Origin: an uncultured Lachnospiraceae bacterium | GTDB lineage: Bacteria > Bacillota > Clostridia > Lachnospirales > Lachnospiraceae | DNA: 22,428 bases | Reading direction: 5' to 3' | NCBI GenBank assembly: GCA_910579275.1 | Contig: CAJTTO010000057.1 | Span: forward strand, 1 to 22,428 | Shown here: positions 1-6,352 of the stretch, in pieces | Layout of the letters: the number at the start of each line of letters is the position of its first letter | Numbering within the stretch: the first letter of the stretch is position 1 | Notes under the pieces: model-generated | Told to the model about the DNA's origin: nothing | What the model saw: only the letters and a program-made list of their open reading frames with translations | The model's database searches: none | Program-made: the position numbers and the translations under genes

Positions 1-20
1 GGTACTATATGGAAAGTCAG

Positions 21-41
21 AGAGTTTCTAAAAACTCTTTT
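21..41 (+). terminator. Short hairpin with T-run, possible terminator of an upstream gene
   Basis: A 7-bp inverted repeat (AGAGTTT / AAACTCT) with a 4-nt loop is followed by TTTT on the plus strand. It could end transcription of a plus-strand gene lying before the window. It also sits just beyond the stop of the minus-strand gene remnant, but on that strand no T-run follows. The hairpin is short and AT-rich, so the call is weak. Confidence 0.35.
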
Positions 42-120
42 GACCCCAACATCTTCAATTACAATATATCATAAAAACATACAGAAATCAATTTATTTAT
101 TTTGGGGCAGGAATCAGTCT

Positions 121-275
121 GTAACAGTTCAGCCTTCGGCTTCCTGTTACGGGCATCAAGCCATGCAAAACCACTTCGTGGTGTCAAAGCCACGTTCCGT
201 GGCTTGATGCATCTCTGCCACTACGCTATTTCACAGACTTTGCAGTAAATGCAAAGTCCTGGGCTGAACTGTTAC
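121..275. mobile_element. MITE family 2, 155 bp, with 8-bp target-site duplication
   Basis: The element has 12-bp perfect terminal inverted repeats, GTAACAGTTCAG at 121-132 and CTGAACTGTTAC at 264-275. It is flanked by the direct repeat ATCAGTCT (113-120 and 276-283), an 8-bp target duplication. Inside are several hairpins: a GTAACAG...CTGTTAC arm at the left end, CCACTTCGTGG, GCCACGTTCCGTGGC, an ACTTTGCA...TGCAAAGT arm, and a closing GGCATCAAGCCA / TGGCTTGATGC stem. There is no coding capacity. The start of a second copy in the same orientation is at 22378. An 8-bp duplication fits several insertion-sequence families, so the mobilising transposase cannot be named. Confidence 0.85.
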
Positions 276-347
276 ATCAGTCTTCCTTTTTATTTCAGCA
301 ATTAGTCTGTCTATGGTTTCATTAATGACCTGTTTGGACTTATCATC

Positions 348-511
348 TAGTGTGCTGTCCAGATTATATCTGGCGAAACTCCGCAGGATAAATTTTCATC
401 AGCAAGGCGGAGAAGGGAGGCGATGCGGTGGCATCGTTGACCGCCGACAACGCAGTCTGATGGAAATTTAGGCAAGGAGGTTTGCCTGAATATAATCCGG
501 ACAGTACACTA
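348..511. mobile_element. MITE family 1, 160-bp core, inserted at CTAG with TA duplication
   Basis: The core runs from 350 to 509, with imperfect terminal inverted repeats of about 30 bp (GTGTGCTGTCCAGATTATAT at one end, GTGTACTGTCCGGATTATAT read from the other). TA is duplicated at 348-349 and 510-511, and CTAG is present at both junctions. A TA duplication within CTAG is the known preference of IS630-Tc1/mariner transposases, so this is probably a non-autonomous derivative of that superfamily. The element carries no gene. A copy that appears identical base for base lies inverted at 22184-22347, indicating recent movement. It interrupts the minus-strand gene remnant and adds an artificial tail to its frame. 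Confidence 0.88.
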
Positions 512-796
512 GTTTGTAATAGATTTTCAAAATGCCTTTGATTAAAGCATAAGCAGGATTTTCAGTCGAAAGTAAATCTTCTATGTATTCAGCAAGTTCA
601 TCTTCTGGCAGTTCGACCGACACCAAGCTTTTCGCCAAAACTTTCCGTTGTAAGATTCTCTGTTTTTCTGATTTCTTTAACCCGTCATTATTTAGCTGAT
701 TAAAAAATGCAACCAAATCCCCCATAATCGTATCTAATGTATGTAAGTTGAAAACATCAAGACTCGGACAATTGCCGGACAGAGTGGAGGAGGAAA

Positions 797-1318
797 ATGA
801 ATACAGAAAGAACATTGGTGAAACGCGCAAGACACGGCGACGCAGAGGCATTTATCACACTTATCGAAGCGTGCAAAATGACCATGCGGCGTGTTGCGCT
901 CGGCTATCTGAAAAACGAGGAGGATGTGGCAGATGCCATACAGGATACCATTCTCGATGCCTATGAGCATATCAGCAGCCTGAAAAAAGAAGAATACTTT
1001 AAGACATGGCTCGTGCGGATTCTGATAAACCGCTGCACAAAGCGATACCGGATGAACCAGAGCAAGGCGTATCTCGAGGACTACAGCGAGGAGGCACAGT
1101 GCGACGCGGGAAAGGCGGAGGTTGAGTTCCGCGAAATGCTGTCCATACTGCCCGATGACAGCAGGGTAATTTTCCAGTTGTATTATGGGGAACAATTTAC
1201 CATTCGGGAAATCGGGGAAATACTGGAAATCAACGAAAACACCATTAAAAGCAGGCTGCACCGCGGAAAAGAGCAGCTGCGCAATGCAATTGAAGGGAAA
1301 ACGAACAAGTTTGCCTGA
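797..1318 (+). CDS. ECF-type RNA polymerase sigma factor
   Basis: The 173-residue product has the two-domain layout of group 4 (extracytoplasmic function) sigma-70 factors. Region 2 spans roughly residues 8-75, with the core-binding and -10 recognition segment (YLKNEEDVADAIQDTILDAY, then FKTWLVRILINRC). Region 4 spans roughly residues 108-165 with a helix-turn-helix (FTIREIGEILEINENTIKSR, LHRGKEQLR). The start is fixed by GGAGGAGG ending just before ATG 797. The DUF4179 membrane protein follows 51 bases later, so the pair is probably co-transcribed and the sigma factor held inactive by that partner until an envelope signal. A TGAAAAC at 748-754 resembles an ECF -35 box, which would fit autoregulation, but I see no convincing -10. 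The target regulon cannot be told from sequence. Confidence 0.93.
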   Translation: MNTERTLVKRARHGDAEAFITLIEACKMTMRRVALGYLKNEEDVADAIQDTILDAYEHISSLKKEEYFKTWLVRILINRCTKRYRMNQSKAYLEDYSEEAQCDAGKAEVEFREMLSILPDDSRVIFQLYYGEQFTIREIGEILEINENTIKSRLHRGKEQLRNAIEGKTNKFA

Positions 1319-1369
1319 CAAGACCGGAGACATAAGTTTACAGAGTGCAATGAGTGAAGGAGAGAAATT

Positions 1370-2719
1370 ATGCAGGAAAAGGAATTGAGAAGGATGTTAA
1401 GCGTCAACTTGGAACCAAGCAGCATCATAGATGCGCGTATGGAGGAGGCTTATCAAATGATAAGAAAGGCAGAGCGAAAGCCGGAATCTGCCAAGAACCC
1501 ATTTGTGCGCAGGCTTCTGGTCGGAATGGGCAGTGTGGCAGCAGTGTTTGTGTTAATGGCAGCGTTCTGTGTCACAAATCCTGTTCTGGCAAAGGAGATT
1601 CCCATTGTAGGAGGCATTTTTAACAAGATGTCAGAGCTGTTTTCGTTCGGTCAGATTCCGGAGAAGGAAACCGTTATTTTGTTTCAGGAAGAAAACAAGA
1701 CAGCGAATCAGACATCAAAAGGCGGCGATGCAATGGAGCAGAGCACGGGGAATACCGCAGCATACCAAAAAACATCAGGAAACTTAACAGTCACGCTGAC
1801 AGAGCAGTATGCCACAAATCAGGCAGTTTTTATCGGCATAAATATCAAAAACACACAGGAATTTGCGAAGATGGCAGTTTTCACAGACGGGACGCAGACA
1901 ATGTCACTGGAGACCAGAGAGCAGTACTCTTTCCGCGATGATGCCATACCTGCGTGGCGCTATGCCGAAGGAAAATTTACGGATGCGCATACATTTGAGG
2001 GAATCATTCGAATCGATTACTCCGAGATTAACGTGGATGACAGAAAATATCAGGAAGCGGTAAAAAACGCGGACGAAGAAGGCAGACCAATCATAGATGA
2101 TTCCACATATAGTCAATATATGGAGGAGTATGAGATACCGGAAACTTTCACGATGAAACTGGACATCACAAATGTTGTCGGTGACCTTGATGAGCCGCTG
2201 CCGCTAGAGGAAGAAAAGTCGCAGGAAGAACTTGAGCGCATGAATGATGAGGAGTGGCAGGCATACATGAAGACGCTGCCGCAGGAGTGGTATGACTATC
2301 CCAACAGATATCAGAACTGGTGGCAGGAGGGAGACTGGTCTTACGAGCTGACCATCACGAAAAAGGACAGCGCTTCCCGTGTGATTGAAGTGAACAAGAC
2401 AAACAGTGCCGGAATCGGCATCAAAAGCATTGAACTTTCTGCTGTCGAGATGACACTTAATACGATTGAAGGAGGTGACACGATTGCTGTCGCGCTGGAT
2501 GCGGATGGCAACAAGATTGAAAACGGCAGCAGTAATGTCTATGAGCTTGCAATTGCAGGGCATGATATCTCCAAAGTGTATATCTATATCTGTGACTGGG
2601 ACGAGTACATGGATGAAATCAAAGGCTATGGCGTCTCTGGAAACCAGCATGACAAAAGTTTTCAGGAAGTGCTTGAGGAACGCGCGCTGTTTAAAACCGT
2701 CGTCGAGACATCCACCTAA
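1370..2719 (+). CDS. Membrane-anchored DUF4179 protein, probable anti-sigma factor
   Basis: This 449-residue protein has a cytoplasmic N-terminus of about 45 residues, one membrane segment at about 48-68 (LLVGMGSVAAVFVLMAAFCV) and a large extracytoplasmic part. The stretch just after the membrane (NPVLAKEIPIVGGIFNKMSE) is the hallmark of DUF4179 proteins, which are regularly encoded after ECF sigma factors in Clostridia. By that context it is inferred to bind the sigma factor at the membrane. The C-terminal region, from about residue 300, is beta-rich and may be a second sensor domain. The start at 1370 follows GAAGGAG. The last codons (KTVVETST-stop) lie at the junction with repeat copy A. 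A 19-bp copy of this coding end occurs again at 2839-2857, where it would read KTVVETGE-stop, so the repeat appears to have rewritten the final two residues. Confidence 0.85.
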   Translation: MQEKELRRMLSVNLEPSSIIDARMEEAYQMIRKAERKPESAKNPFVRRLLVGMGSVAAVFVLMAAFCVTNPVLAKEIPIVGGIFNKMSELFSFGQIPEKETVILFQEENKTANQTSKGGDAMEQSTGNTAAYQKTSGNLTVTLTEQYATNQAVFIGINIKNTQEFAKMAVFTDGTQTMSLETREQYSFRDDAIPAWRYAEGKFTDAHTFEGIIRIDYSEINVDDRKYQEAVKNADEEGRPIIDDSTYSQYMEEYEIPETFTMKLDITNVVGDLDEPLPLEEEKSQEELERMNDEEWQAYMKTLPQEWYDYPNRYQNWWQEGDWSYELTITKKDSASRVIEVNKTNSAGIGIKSIELSAVEMTLNTIEGGDTIAVALDADGNKIENGSSNVYELAIAGHDISKVYIYICDWDEYMDEIKGYGVSGNQHDKSFQEVLEERALFKTVVETST

Positions 2720-2838
2720 ATAGTGGGAATCATGCGCCAAAATGCTTGCCTTTTAGCATTTTGTGTGCAAAATATGTTATAATTCACACCACAATAGCTT
2801 GTATGCCGATAAAAGCTGGCGTGGGTGTGAATTGTAAC
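2711..2838 (+). repeat. Repeat family 3, copy A (promoter-like, hairpin-rich)
   Basis: The copy runs from TCCACC to TTGTAACT. It contains a 9-bp hairpin (CAAAATGCT 2738-2746 / AGCATTTTG 2755-2763), an extended -10 (TGTTATAAT, TATAAT at 2778-2783), and a second inverted repeat (AATTCACACC / GGTGTGAATT) enclosing ATGCCGATAAAAGCTGGCGT. It is flanked by a 19-bp direct repeat (2692-2710 and 2839-2857). Related copies are at 5009-5120 and 12578-12692. It lies between the DUF4179 gene and the aspS promoter, oriented so the -10 points to aspS. The first hairpin may also weakly terminate the upstream operon. Confidence 0.75.
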
Positions 2839-2877
2839 TAAAACCGTCGTCGAGACAGGAGAATAAAGTTTTTATCC

Positions 2878-2906
2878 TTGACACTGTTTTTTAATGATGC
2901 TAGTAT
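2878..2906 (+). promoter_or_regulatory. Consensus sigma-A promoter for aspS
   Basis: TTGACA (2878-2883), a 17-bp spacer and TAGTAT (2901-2906) preceded by TG in the extended -10 position form a near-consensus vegetative promoter. Transcription would start near 2913, leaving a leader of about 60 bases before aspS. I see no T-box features (no specifier hairpin or TGGN antiterminator sequence) in this short leader. Confidence 0.85.
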
Positions 2907-2971
2907 TAAAAACAGTAAACAGGCACATATGGATATAGGTGCTAATAAAGGATAGAAAAGGGTAAATTAAA

Positions 2972-4735
2972 ATGCAGGGACGTACACATAATTGTAACCA
3001 GCTCCGGCTGGAAAATGCCGGAGAGGAAGTAAAGCTTGTGGGATGGTTTGACAATCTGCGCAAGGTCAGCAAGAATTTAGGTTTTTTGGTTTTAAGGGAT
3101 TTCTATGGGAAGACACAGGTTGTCGTCGAGACAGAAGACATCATGGAGCAGCTCGATGCCGTCAACAATGAATCGACGCTTGAGGTAATCGGAACGGTGC
3201 GCGAGCGCAGCGCCAAAAATCCCAAAATGGAGACAGGTGATATTGAAATTGTGCCGTCAAAGGTTACTGTTTTAGGAAAGTGCCGGTATAATGAACTGCC
3301 GTTTCAGATTGATCATTCCAAGGAGGCGGACGAGAACACACGGTTAAAATACCGCTATCTGGATTTGCGCAATCCCGCTGTCAAGTCAAAGATTGTGCTG
3401 CGCAGCAAGATTGTCGCGGATTTGCGTGCGGCAATGATTGGACATGACTTTATGGAGATAACGACACCGATTCTGACATGCTCTTCGCCGGAAGGTGCGC
3501 GTGACTACCTTGTGCCGTCAAGGAATCATCCCGGGAAATTTTATGCACTGCCACAGGCGCCCCAGCAGTTCAAGCAGCTACTGATGGCATCCGGATTTGA
3601 CCGCTATTTTCAGATTGCGCCTTGTTTCCGCGATGAGGACGCAAGGGCAGACCGCTCACCGGGAGAATTTTACCAGCTTGATATGGAAATGGCATTTGCC
3701 AGTCAGGACGACGTGTTTGCCGTTTTGGAAGATGTGCTTCCGCCGATTTTTGCAAAGTACGGTATTTACCATGAGGCATCCAAGCCGCCATTTAAGCGGA
3801 TTCCTTATCGGGAAGCAATGGAGAAGTATGGCTCGGACAAGCCCGACTTGCGCATAGACCTTGTCGTACAGGACGCAACACAGGTGCTCGCGGACTGTGG
3901 ATTTGAGCCATTTGTCGGGAATACTGTAAAGGCTGTTGTCGCGGACAATTTTACAGGAACGAGAAAACAGATCGATAAAATGTGTGCCGACGTCGAGGTG
4001 GTGAGCGGACAGAAGACCTACTGGTTCCGCCTTGATGAGAACGGCGAGCTTGTCGGCGGCATTTCCAAGTTTGTACAGGAGAAAAAGGCAGCTGTAATCG
4101 AAGCGCTCCGGTTAAAAAACGGCAGTTTTGTCGCGCTGTCCACAGGGGATTTGCGGACAGCCCAGAAAACATCCGGCGTAATCCGCAAAACGCTTGCCAA
4201 CGCATTTGAAGGATATATGAAAAAAGACTGCTACGAATTCTGCTGGATCGTCGATTTCCCGATGTACGAAATCGGTGAAGAATCAGGAGAACTGGAATTC
4301 TGCCACAATCCGTTCTCAATGCCGCAGGGAGGCGCGGAAGCGCTGGCGGCAAAAGAGCCGTTAGAAATTCTTGCATACCAGTATGACCTAGTGTGCAATG
4401 GCGTTGAGCTGTCATCAGGCGCTGTCCGTAACCACGATCCGGAAATTATGGTAAAGGCATTCCAGATTGTCGGACTGGGCGAGGAGGACGTAAAAGCAAA
4501 ATTCCCCGCAATGTACAATGCATTCTGCTACGGCGCGCCGCCACACGCGGGCATTGCCCCCGGCGTAGACCGCATGGTCATGCTCATTGCCGGAGAGGAG
4601 AGCATCCGCGAGATTATTCCGTTCCCCATGAACAAAACCGCGCAGGATGTGATGATGGGCGCACCCGCAGCAGTGGACGAAAGGCAGCTGCGTGATGTCC
4701 ATATCCGCATTGCCGAGGAAGCGAAAGAATCATAA
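2972..4735 (+). CDS. aspS: Aspartyl-tRNA synthetase, atypical type
   Basis: Class II synthetase of 587 residues, the usual bacterial length. An N-terminal OB-fold binds the anticodon (about 1-105). Motif 1 and the GARDYLVPSR segment lie near 150-185, motif 2 is FRDEDARADRSPGEF at about 219-233, a GAD insertion occupies about 285-410, and motif 3 is GIAPGVDRMVM at about 527. It attaches aspartate to tRNA-Asp in the cytoplasm. Two traits stand out. The motif 2 wording RADRSPGEFYQLD is what I remember from alphaproteobacterial enzymes rather than the common RADRQPEFTQID. The OB-fold loop normally reading RRRDHGG is replaced by NLRKVSKNLG, so the His linked to tRNA-Asn tolerance is absent. The start at 2972 is preceded by AAAAGGG at proper spacing. 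It appears monocistronic, from its own promoter. Confidence 0.95.
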   Translation: MQGRTHNCNQLRLENAGEEVKLVGWFDNLRKVSKNLGFLVLRDFYGKTQVVVETEDIMEQLDAVNNESTLEVIGTVRERSAKNPKMETGDIEIVPSKVTVLGKCRYNELPFQIDHSKEADENTRLKYRYLDLRNPAVKSKIVLRSKIVADLRAAMIGHDFMEITTPILTCSSPEGARDYLVPSRNHPGKFYALPQAPQQFKQLLMASGFDRYFQIAPCFRDEDARADRSPGEFYQLDMEMAFASQDDVFAVLEDVLPPIFAKYGIYHEASKPPFKRIPYREAMEKYGSDKPDLRIDLVVQDATQVLADCGFEPFVGNTVKAVVADNFTGTRKQIDKMCADVEVVSGQKTYWFRLDENGELVGGISKFVQEKKAAVIEALRLKNGSFVALSTGDLRTAQKTSGVIRKTLANAFEGYMKKDCYEFCWIVDFPMYEIGEESGELEFCHNPFSMPQGGAEALAAKEPLEILAYQYDLVCNGVELSSGAVRNHDPEIMVKAFQIVGLGEEDVKAKFPAMYNAFCYGAPPHAGIAPGVDRMVMLIAGEESIREIIPFPMNKTAQDVMMGAPAAVDERQLRDVHIRIAEEAKES

Positions 4736-4742
4736 AAAATTC

Positions 4743-4771
4743 TTGCTTTTTGTACTATTTTGTGATTTAAT
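4743..4771 (+). promoter_or_regulatory. Possible promoter of tRNA-Tyr
   Basis: TTGCTT (4743-4748), a 17-bp spacer and TTTAAT (4766-4771) lie just after the aspS stop. Transcription would begin near 4778, at the foot of a GC-rich hairpin that precedes the tRNA. The boxes are only partly consensus. Read-through from aspS is the alternative, since no terminator separates them. Confidence 0.45.
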
Positions 4772-4777
4772 AATAAA

Positions 4778-4798
4778 TGTCAGGGCGAACCCCTGACA
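4778..4798 (+). other. Hairpin in the 5' leader of tRNA-Tyr
   Basis: A perfect 8-bp stem (TGTCAGGG 4778-4785 / CCCTGACA 4791-4798) with loop CGAAC ends three bases before the mature tRNA 5' end. There is no T-run, so it is not a classical terminator. It would lie in the leader removed by RNase P. The AGGGCGAAC motif also occurs in the repeat units upstream of the phosphofructokinase gene. Confidence 0.6.
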
Positions 4799-4801
4799 TA
4801 T

Positions 4802-4883
4802 GGGTGGATTCCCGAGTGGCCAAAGGGGACAGACTGTAAATCTGCTGCTTCATGCTTCGGTGGTTCGAATCCACCTCCACCCA
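4802..4883 (+). tRNA. tRNA-Tyr (anticodon GTA)
   Basis: A class II tRNA of 82 bases without encoded CCA. The acceptor stem is GGGTGGA (4802-4808) with TCCACCC (4876-4882) and discriminator A. The D-arm contains CCCGAGTGGCCAAAGGGG. The anticodon loop CTGTAAA has GTA at 4836-4838, a long variable arm follows, and the T-arm is GGTGG TTCGAAT CCACC. The fifth anticodon-stem pair appears to be an A-C mismatch. It decodes UAU/UAC. The next gene cluster begins about 350 bases downstream, a common place for foreign insertions, but no clear duplicate of the tRNA end was found. Confidence 0.97.
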
Positions 4884-4893
4884 TTCAGGCATG

Positions 4894-4930
4894 CAAAAAG
4901 GATACCAGATAATGGTATTCTTTTTTTGCA
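4894..4930 (+). terminator. Rho-independent terminator after tRNA-Tyr
   Basis: The stem pairs GATACC with GGTATT/C around the loop AGATAAT, extended by AAAAAG / CTTTTTTT. The run of seven T's lies at 4921-4927. TGCAAAAAG and CTTTTTTTGCA make it nearly symmetrical, so it could act in both directions. It ends the tRNA transcript and insulates the following cassette. Confidence 0.88.
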
Positions 4931-5008
4931 TACACACAATCATCCAATGAAAATATTTCAGCAGTCTGACGGACGCCTGGAGCACGAATAGGGGAGCGGA
5001 AACGTACT
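4931..5008. other. Intergenic stretch with no recognised feature
   Basis: Between the tRNA terminator and repeat copy B there is no credible open frame. It contains a GC-richer patch (GACGGACGCCTGG, GGGGAGCGGAAAC) whose origin I cannot identify. It may be the left edge of the inserted DUF262 cassette. Confidence 0.4.
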
Positions 5009-5120
5009 GTTCAGACGTCCACCAAAGTAGTGGAATCATGTGCCAAAATGCCCCCTTTTAGCATTTTGTGTGATAAATCTGTTATAATTCATACCCACGC
5101 CAGTTTTTATCGGCATACAA
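5009..5120 (+). repeat. Repeat family 3, copy B, inner segment inverted
   Basis: The left part (GTTCAGACGTCCACC, AGTGGAATCATG, CAAAATGC...TTTTAGCATTTTG) and the -10 box TGTTATAAT (TATAAT 5083-5088) match copies A and C in direct orientation. After AATTCATACC the sequence CACGCCAGTTTTTATCGGCA continues as the reverse complement of the corresponding inner segment in copy A. The right inverted-repeat arm is missing. The copy sits just before the promoter of the DUF262 operon. Confidence 0.72.
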
Positions 5121-5153
5121 ATGTCATCTTATCTATACGGTTTGACGATGGAT

Positions 5154-5182
5154 TTGACAGATTTATCAGAAACAATTAGAAT
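5154..5182 (+). promoter_or_regulatory. Consensus promoter of the DUF262-ATPase-HNH operon
   Basis: TTGACA (5154-5159), a 17-bp spacer and TAGAAT (5177-5182) form a strong vegetative promoter. Transcription would begin near 5189, leaving a leader of about 48 bases. No other promoter or terminator is evident before 8103, and the three genes overlap or abut, so they form one transcript. The box also argues against a gene starting at 5121, which would span it. Confidence 0.82.
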
Positions 5183-5236
5183 GTTGTTAGAGCATTTTTC
5201 AAACACACTCTGGGATCTGAGACAAGGGGATATACT

Positions 5237-6352
5237 ATGGGTAAGTCAATTCTTGAAATATATAATAATATCAGTGTGCAGCAGTATAAAACAGATATGG
5301 GATTTAAAGCACTGGTGGAAGGCGTGCATGAGAACATGTTTGTTATTCCAGAATACCAGAGAAAATATCGTTGGAGCAAAATGCAGGTAGAGGAGCTGGC
5401 AGCTTCTTTGATAAGAGGACTTCCGATTCCGCCTATTTATACATACCGAAATGAAAAAGGGCAGTTGGAAATATTGGATGGACAACAGAGGGTAATGAGC
5501 CTCTACTTTTATTATATTGGCAAGTTTTTCAAAAATGAAAAAATGAGTGTATTTGATTATCAGGAAATTGATGTAGACTCAGCAGGGAATTTTGTCGCAG
5601 CGCTTGAACAAAAGTATGATATTGTTCCTGCTGGTTTTTATATTCAGATAGGTGATGATCAATGTGACATCAGTTATAAAAATCTGCCGATTCAGTTAAG
5701 GAGAAAAGTAGATTATTCGACGATTTCAGTTGTAGAAATTAAGATTTCTGACCAAAATAAAAAAGATGAAATTTTGCACAAGATATTTGCAAATTTGAAT
5801 AATGGTGGAAAACAGCTCTCAAATCAGGAGTTAAGAAACGGCATTTATCCATGTGCATTTAATCGCGCCATCAATAAAATTAACAAAAATAATAGAAAAT
5901 GGAGAGCTTTATGGGGCACAATCAGCGATGACGGAAAAGATGTGGAAATGCTGTATCGCTTCTCTGCCTTAAAGACGTATGTTACCTATTCAAGGACAGG
6001 GTACAGAATTGAAGAATATCGAAATTCGACAAAGGATATGATAGACCGGTTTGCGGAAGAATCCTTTTCTCTGAATAATAAGGAAATTAAGACGTATATT
6101 GATAGTATAGAAGCATTTGTTTCCGCGCTTCATATTTCCAAAAAGTATTTTTCAAAGACGACATTATTGGAAGGATTATATGTTGTTTTCGAGAAAAGAC
6201 ATATTCAATGCGAGATAACGGATGAGATTTGTGAAGAAATATTAAGTAAAAATTTTTTTAGGCAATCAACATCGGGCGGAACGATTTCGATGACAAATAT
6301 GAATAAAAGGTGGAAGGGTATTTATGGCGTGTTATCAGAATATGATGAATGA
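5237..6352 (+). CDS. DUF262 (ParB/GmrS-like) protein, first gene of a putative defence operon
   Basis: A 371-residue protein with the two signatures of DUF262: IPEYQRKYRWS at about 37-47 and the nucleotide-binding DGQQR at 81-85. A later NLNNGGKQLSNQELRNGIYP segment is typical of the family's C-terminal half. DUF262 domains are ParB/sulfiredoxin-fold modules. In the GmrSD and BrxU type IV restriction enzymes they sense or hydrolyse nucleotide and control a nuclease. The usual partner domain DUF1524 is absent here, and the nuclease appears to be the HNH protein two genes downstream. The start at 5237 is preceded by AAGGGG. The 3' end overlaps the ATPase gene by 29 bases. Base composition and codons are clearly AT-richer than the surrounding housekeeping genes, suggesting acquisition. 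Family call fairly sure; role in defence inferred. Confidence 0.85.
   Translation: MGKSILEIYNNISVQQYKTDMGFKALVEGVHENMFVIPEYQRKYRWSKMQVEELAASLIRGLPIPPIYTYRNEKGQLEILDGQQRVMSLYFYYIGKFFKNEKMSVFDYQEIDVDSAGNFVAALEQKYDIVPAGFYIQIGDDQCDISYKNLPIQLRRKVDYSTISVVEIKISDQNKKDEILHKIFANLNNGGKQLSNQELRNGIYPCAFNRAINKINKNNRKWRALWGTISDDGKDVEMLYRFSALKTYVTYSRTGYRIEEYRNSTKDMIDRFAEESFSLNNKEIKTYIDSIEAFVSALHISKKYFSKTTLLEGLYVVFEKRHIQCEITDEICEEILSKNFFRQSTSGGTISMTNMNKRWKGIYGVLSEYDE

Larger units (their letters stand above)
59..725 (-). pseudogene. Unrecognised gene remnant interrupted by two MITEs
   Basis: On the minus strand a reading frame starts at ATG 725 (MGDLVAFFNQLNN...) and runs into a MITE at about 511. Its frame resumes after that element (DDKSKQVINETIDRLIAEIK), enters a second element at 275, and resumes again after it until TAA at 59-61. 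Removing 162 bp (first element plus TA duplication) and 163 bp (second element plus 8-bp duplication) leaves 342 bases, exactly 114 codons with no internal stop, giving a 113-residue product rich in Lys/Glu/Leu helices. I do not recognise the family. No ribosome-binding site precedes 725, and the open frame continues upstream over the start of the sigma-factor gene, so the 5' end was probably already lost. It may have been dead before the insertions. The conserved frame across both junctions is what is seen; the pseudogene status is inferred. Confidence 0.7.

Noticed and set aside
734..1333. Long minus-strand open frame opposite the sigma factor
   Set aside because: It is fully antisense to a clear ECF sigma gene and has no family features or start signals.
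2838..2971. T-box riboswitch before aspS
   Set aside because: From the promoter the leader is only about 60 bases, too short, and no specifier loop or antiterminator motif is visible.
5121..5390. Open frame of 89 codons starting before the DUF262 gene
   Set aside because: It has no ribosome-binding site, begins at the end of a repeat, spans the consensus promoter at 5154-5182 and overlaps the well-supported DUF262 start in another frame.
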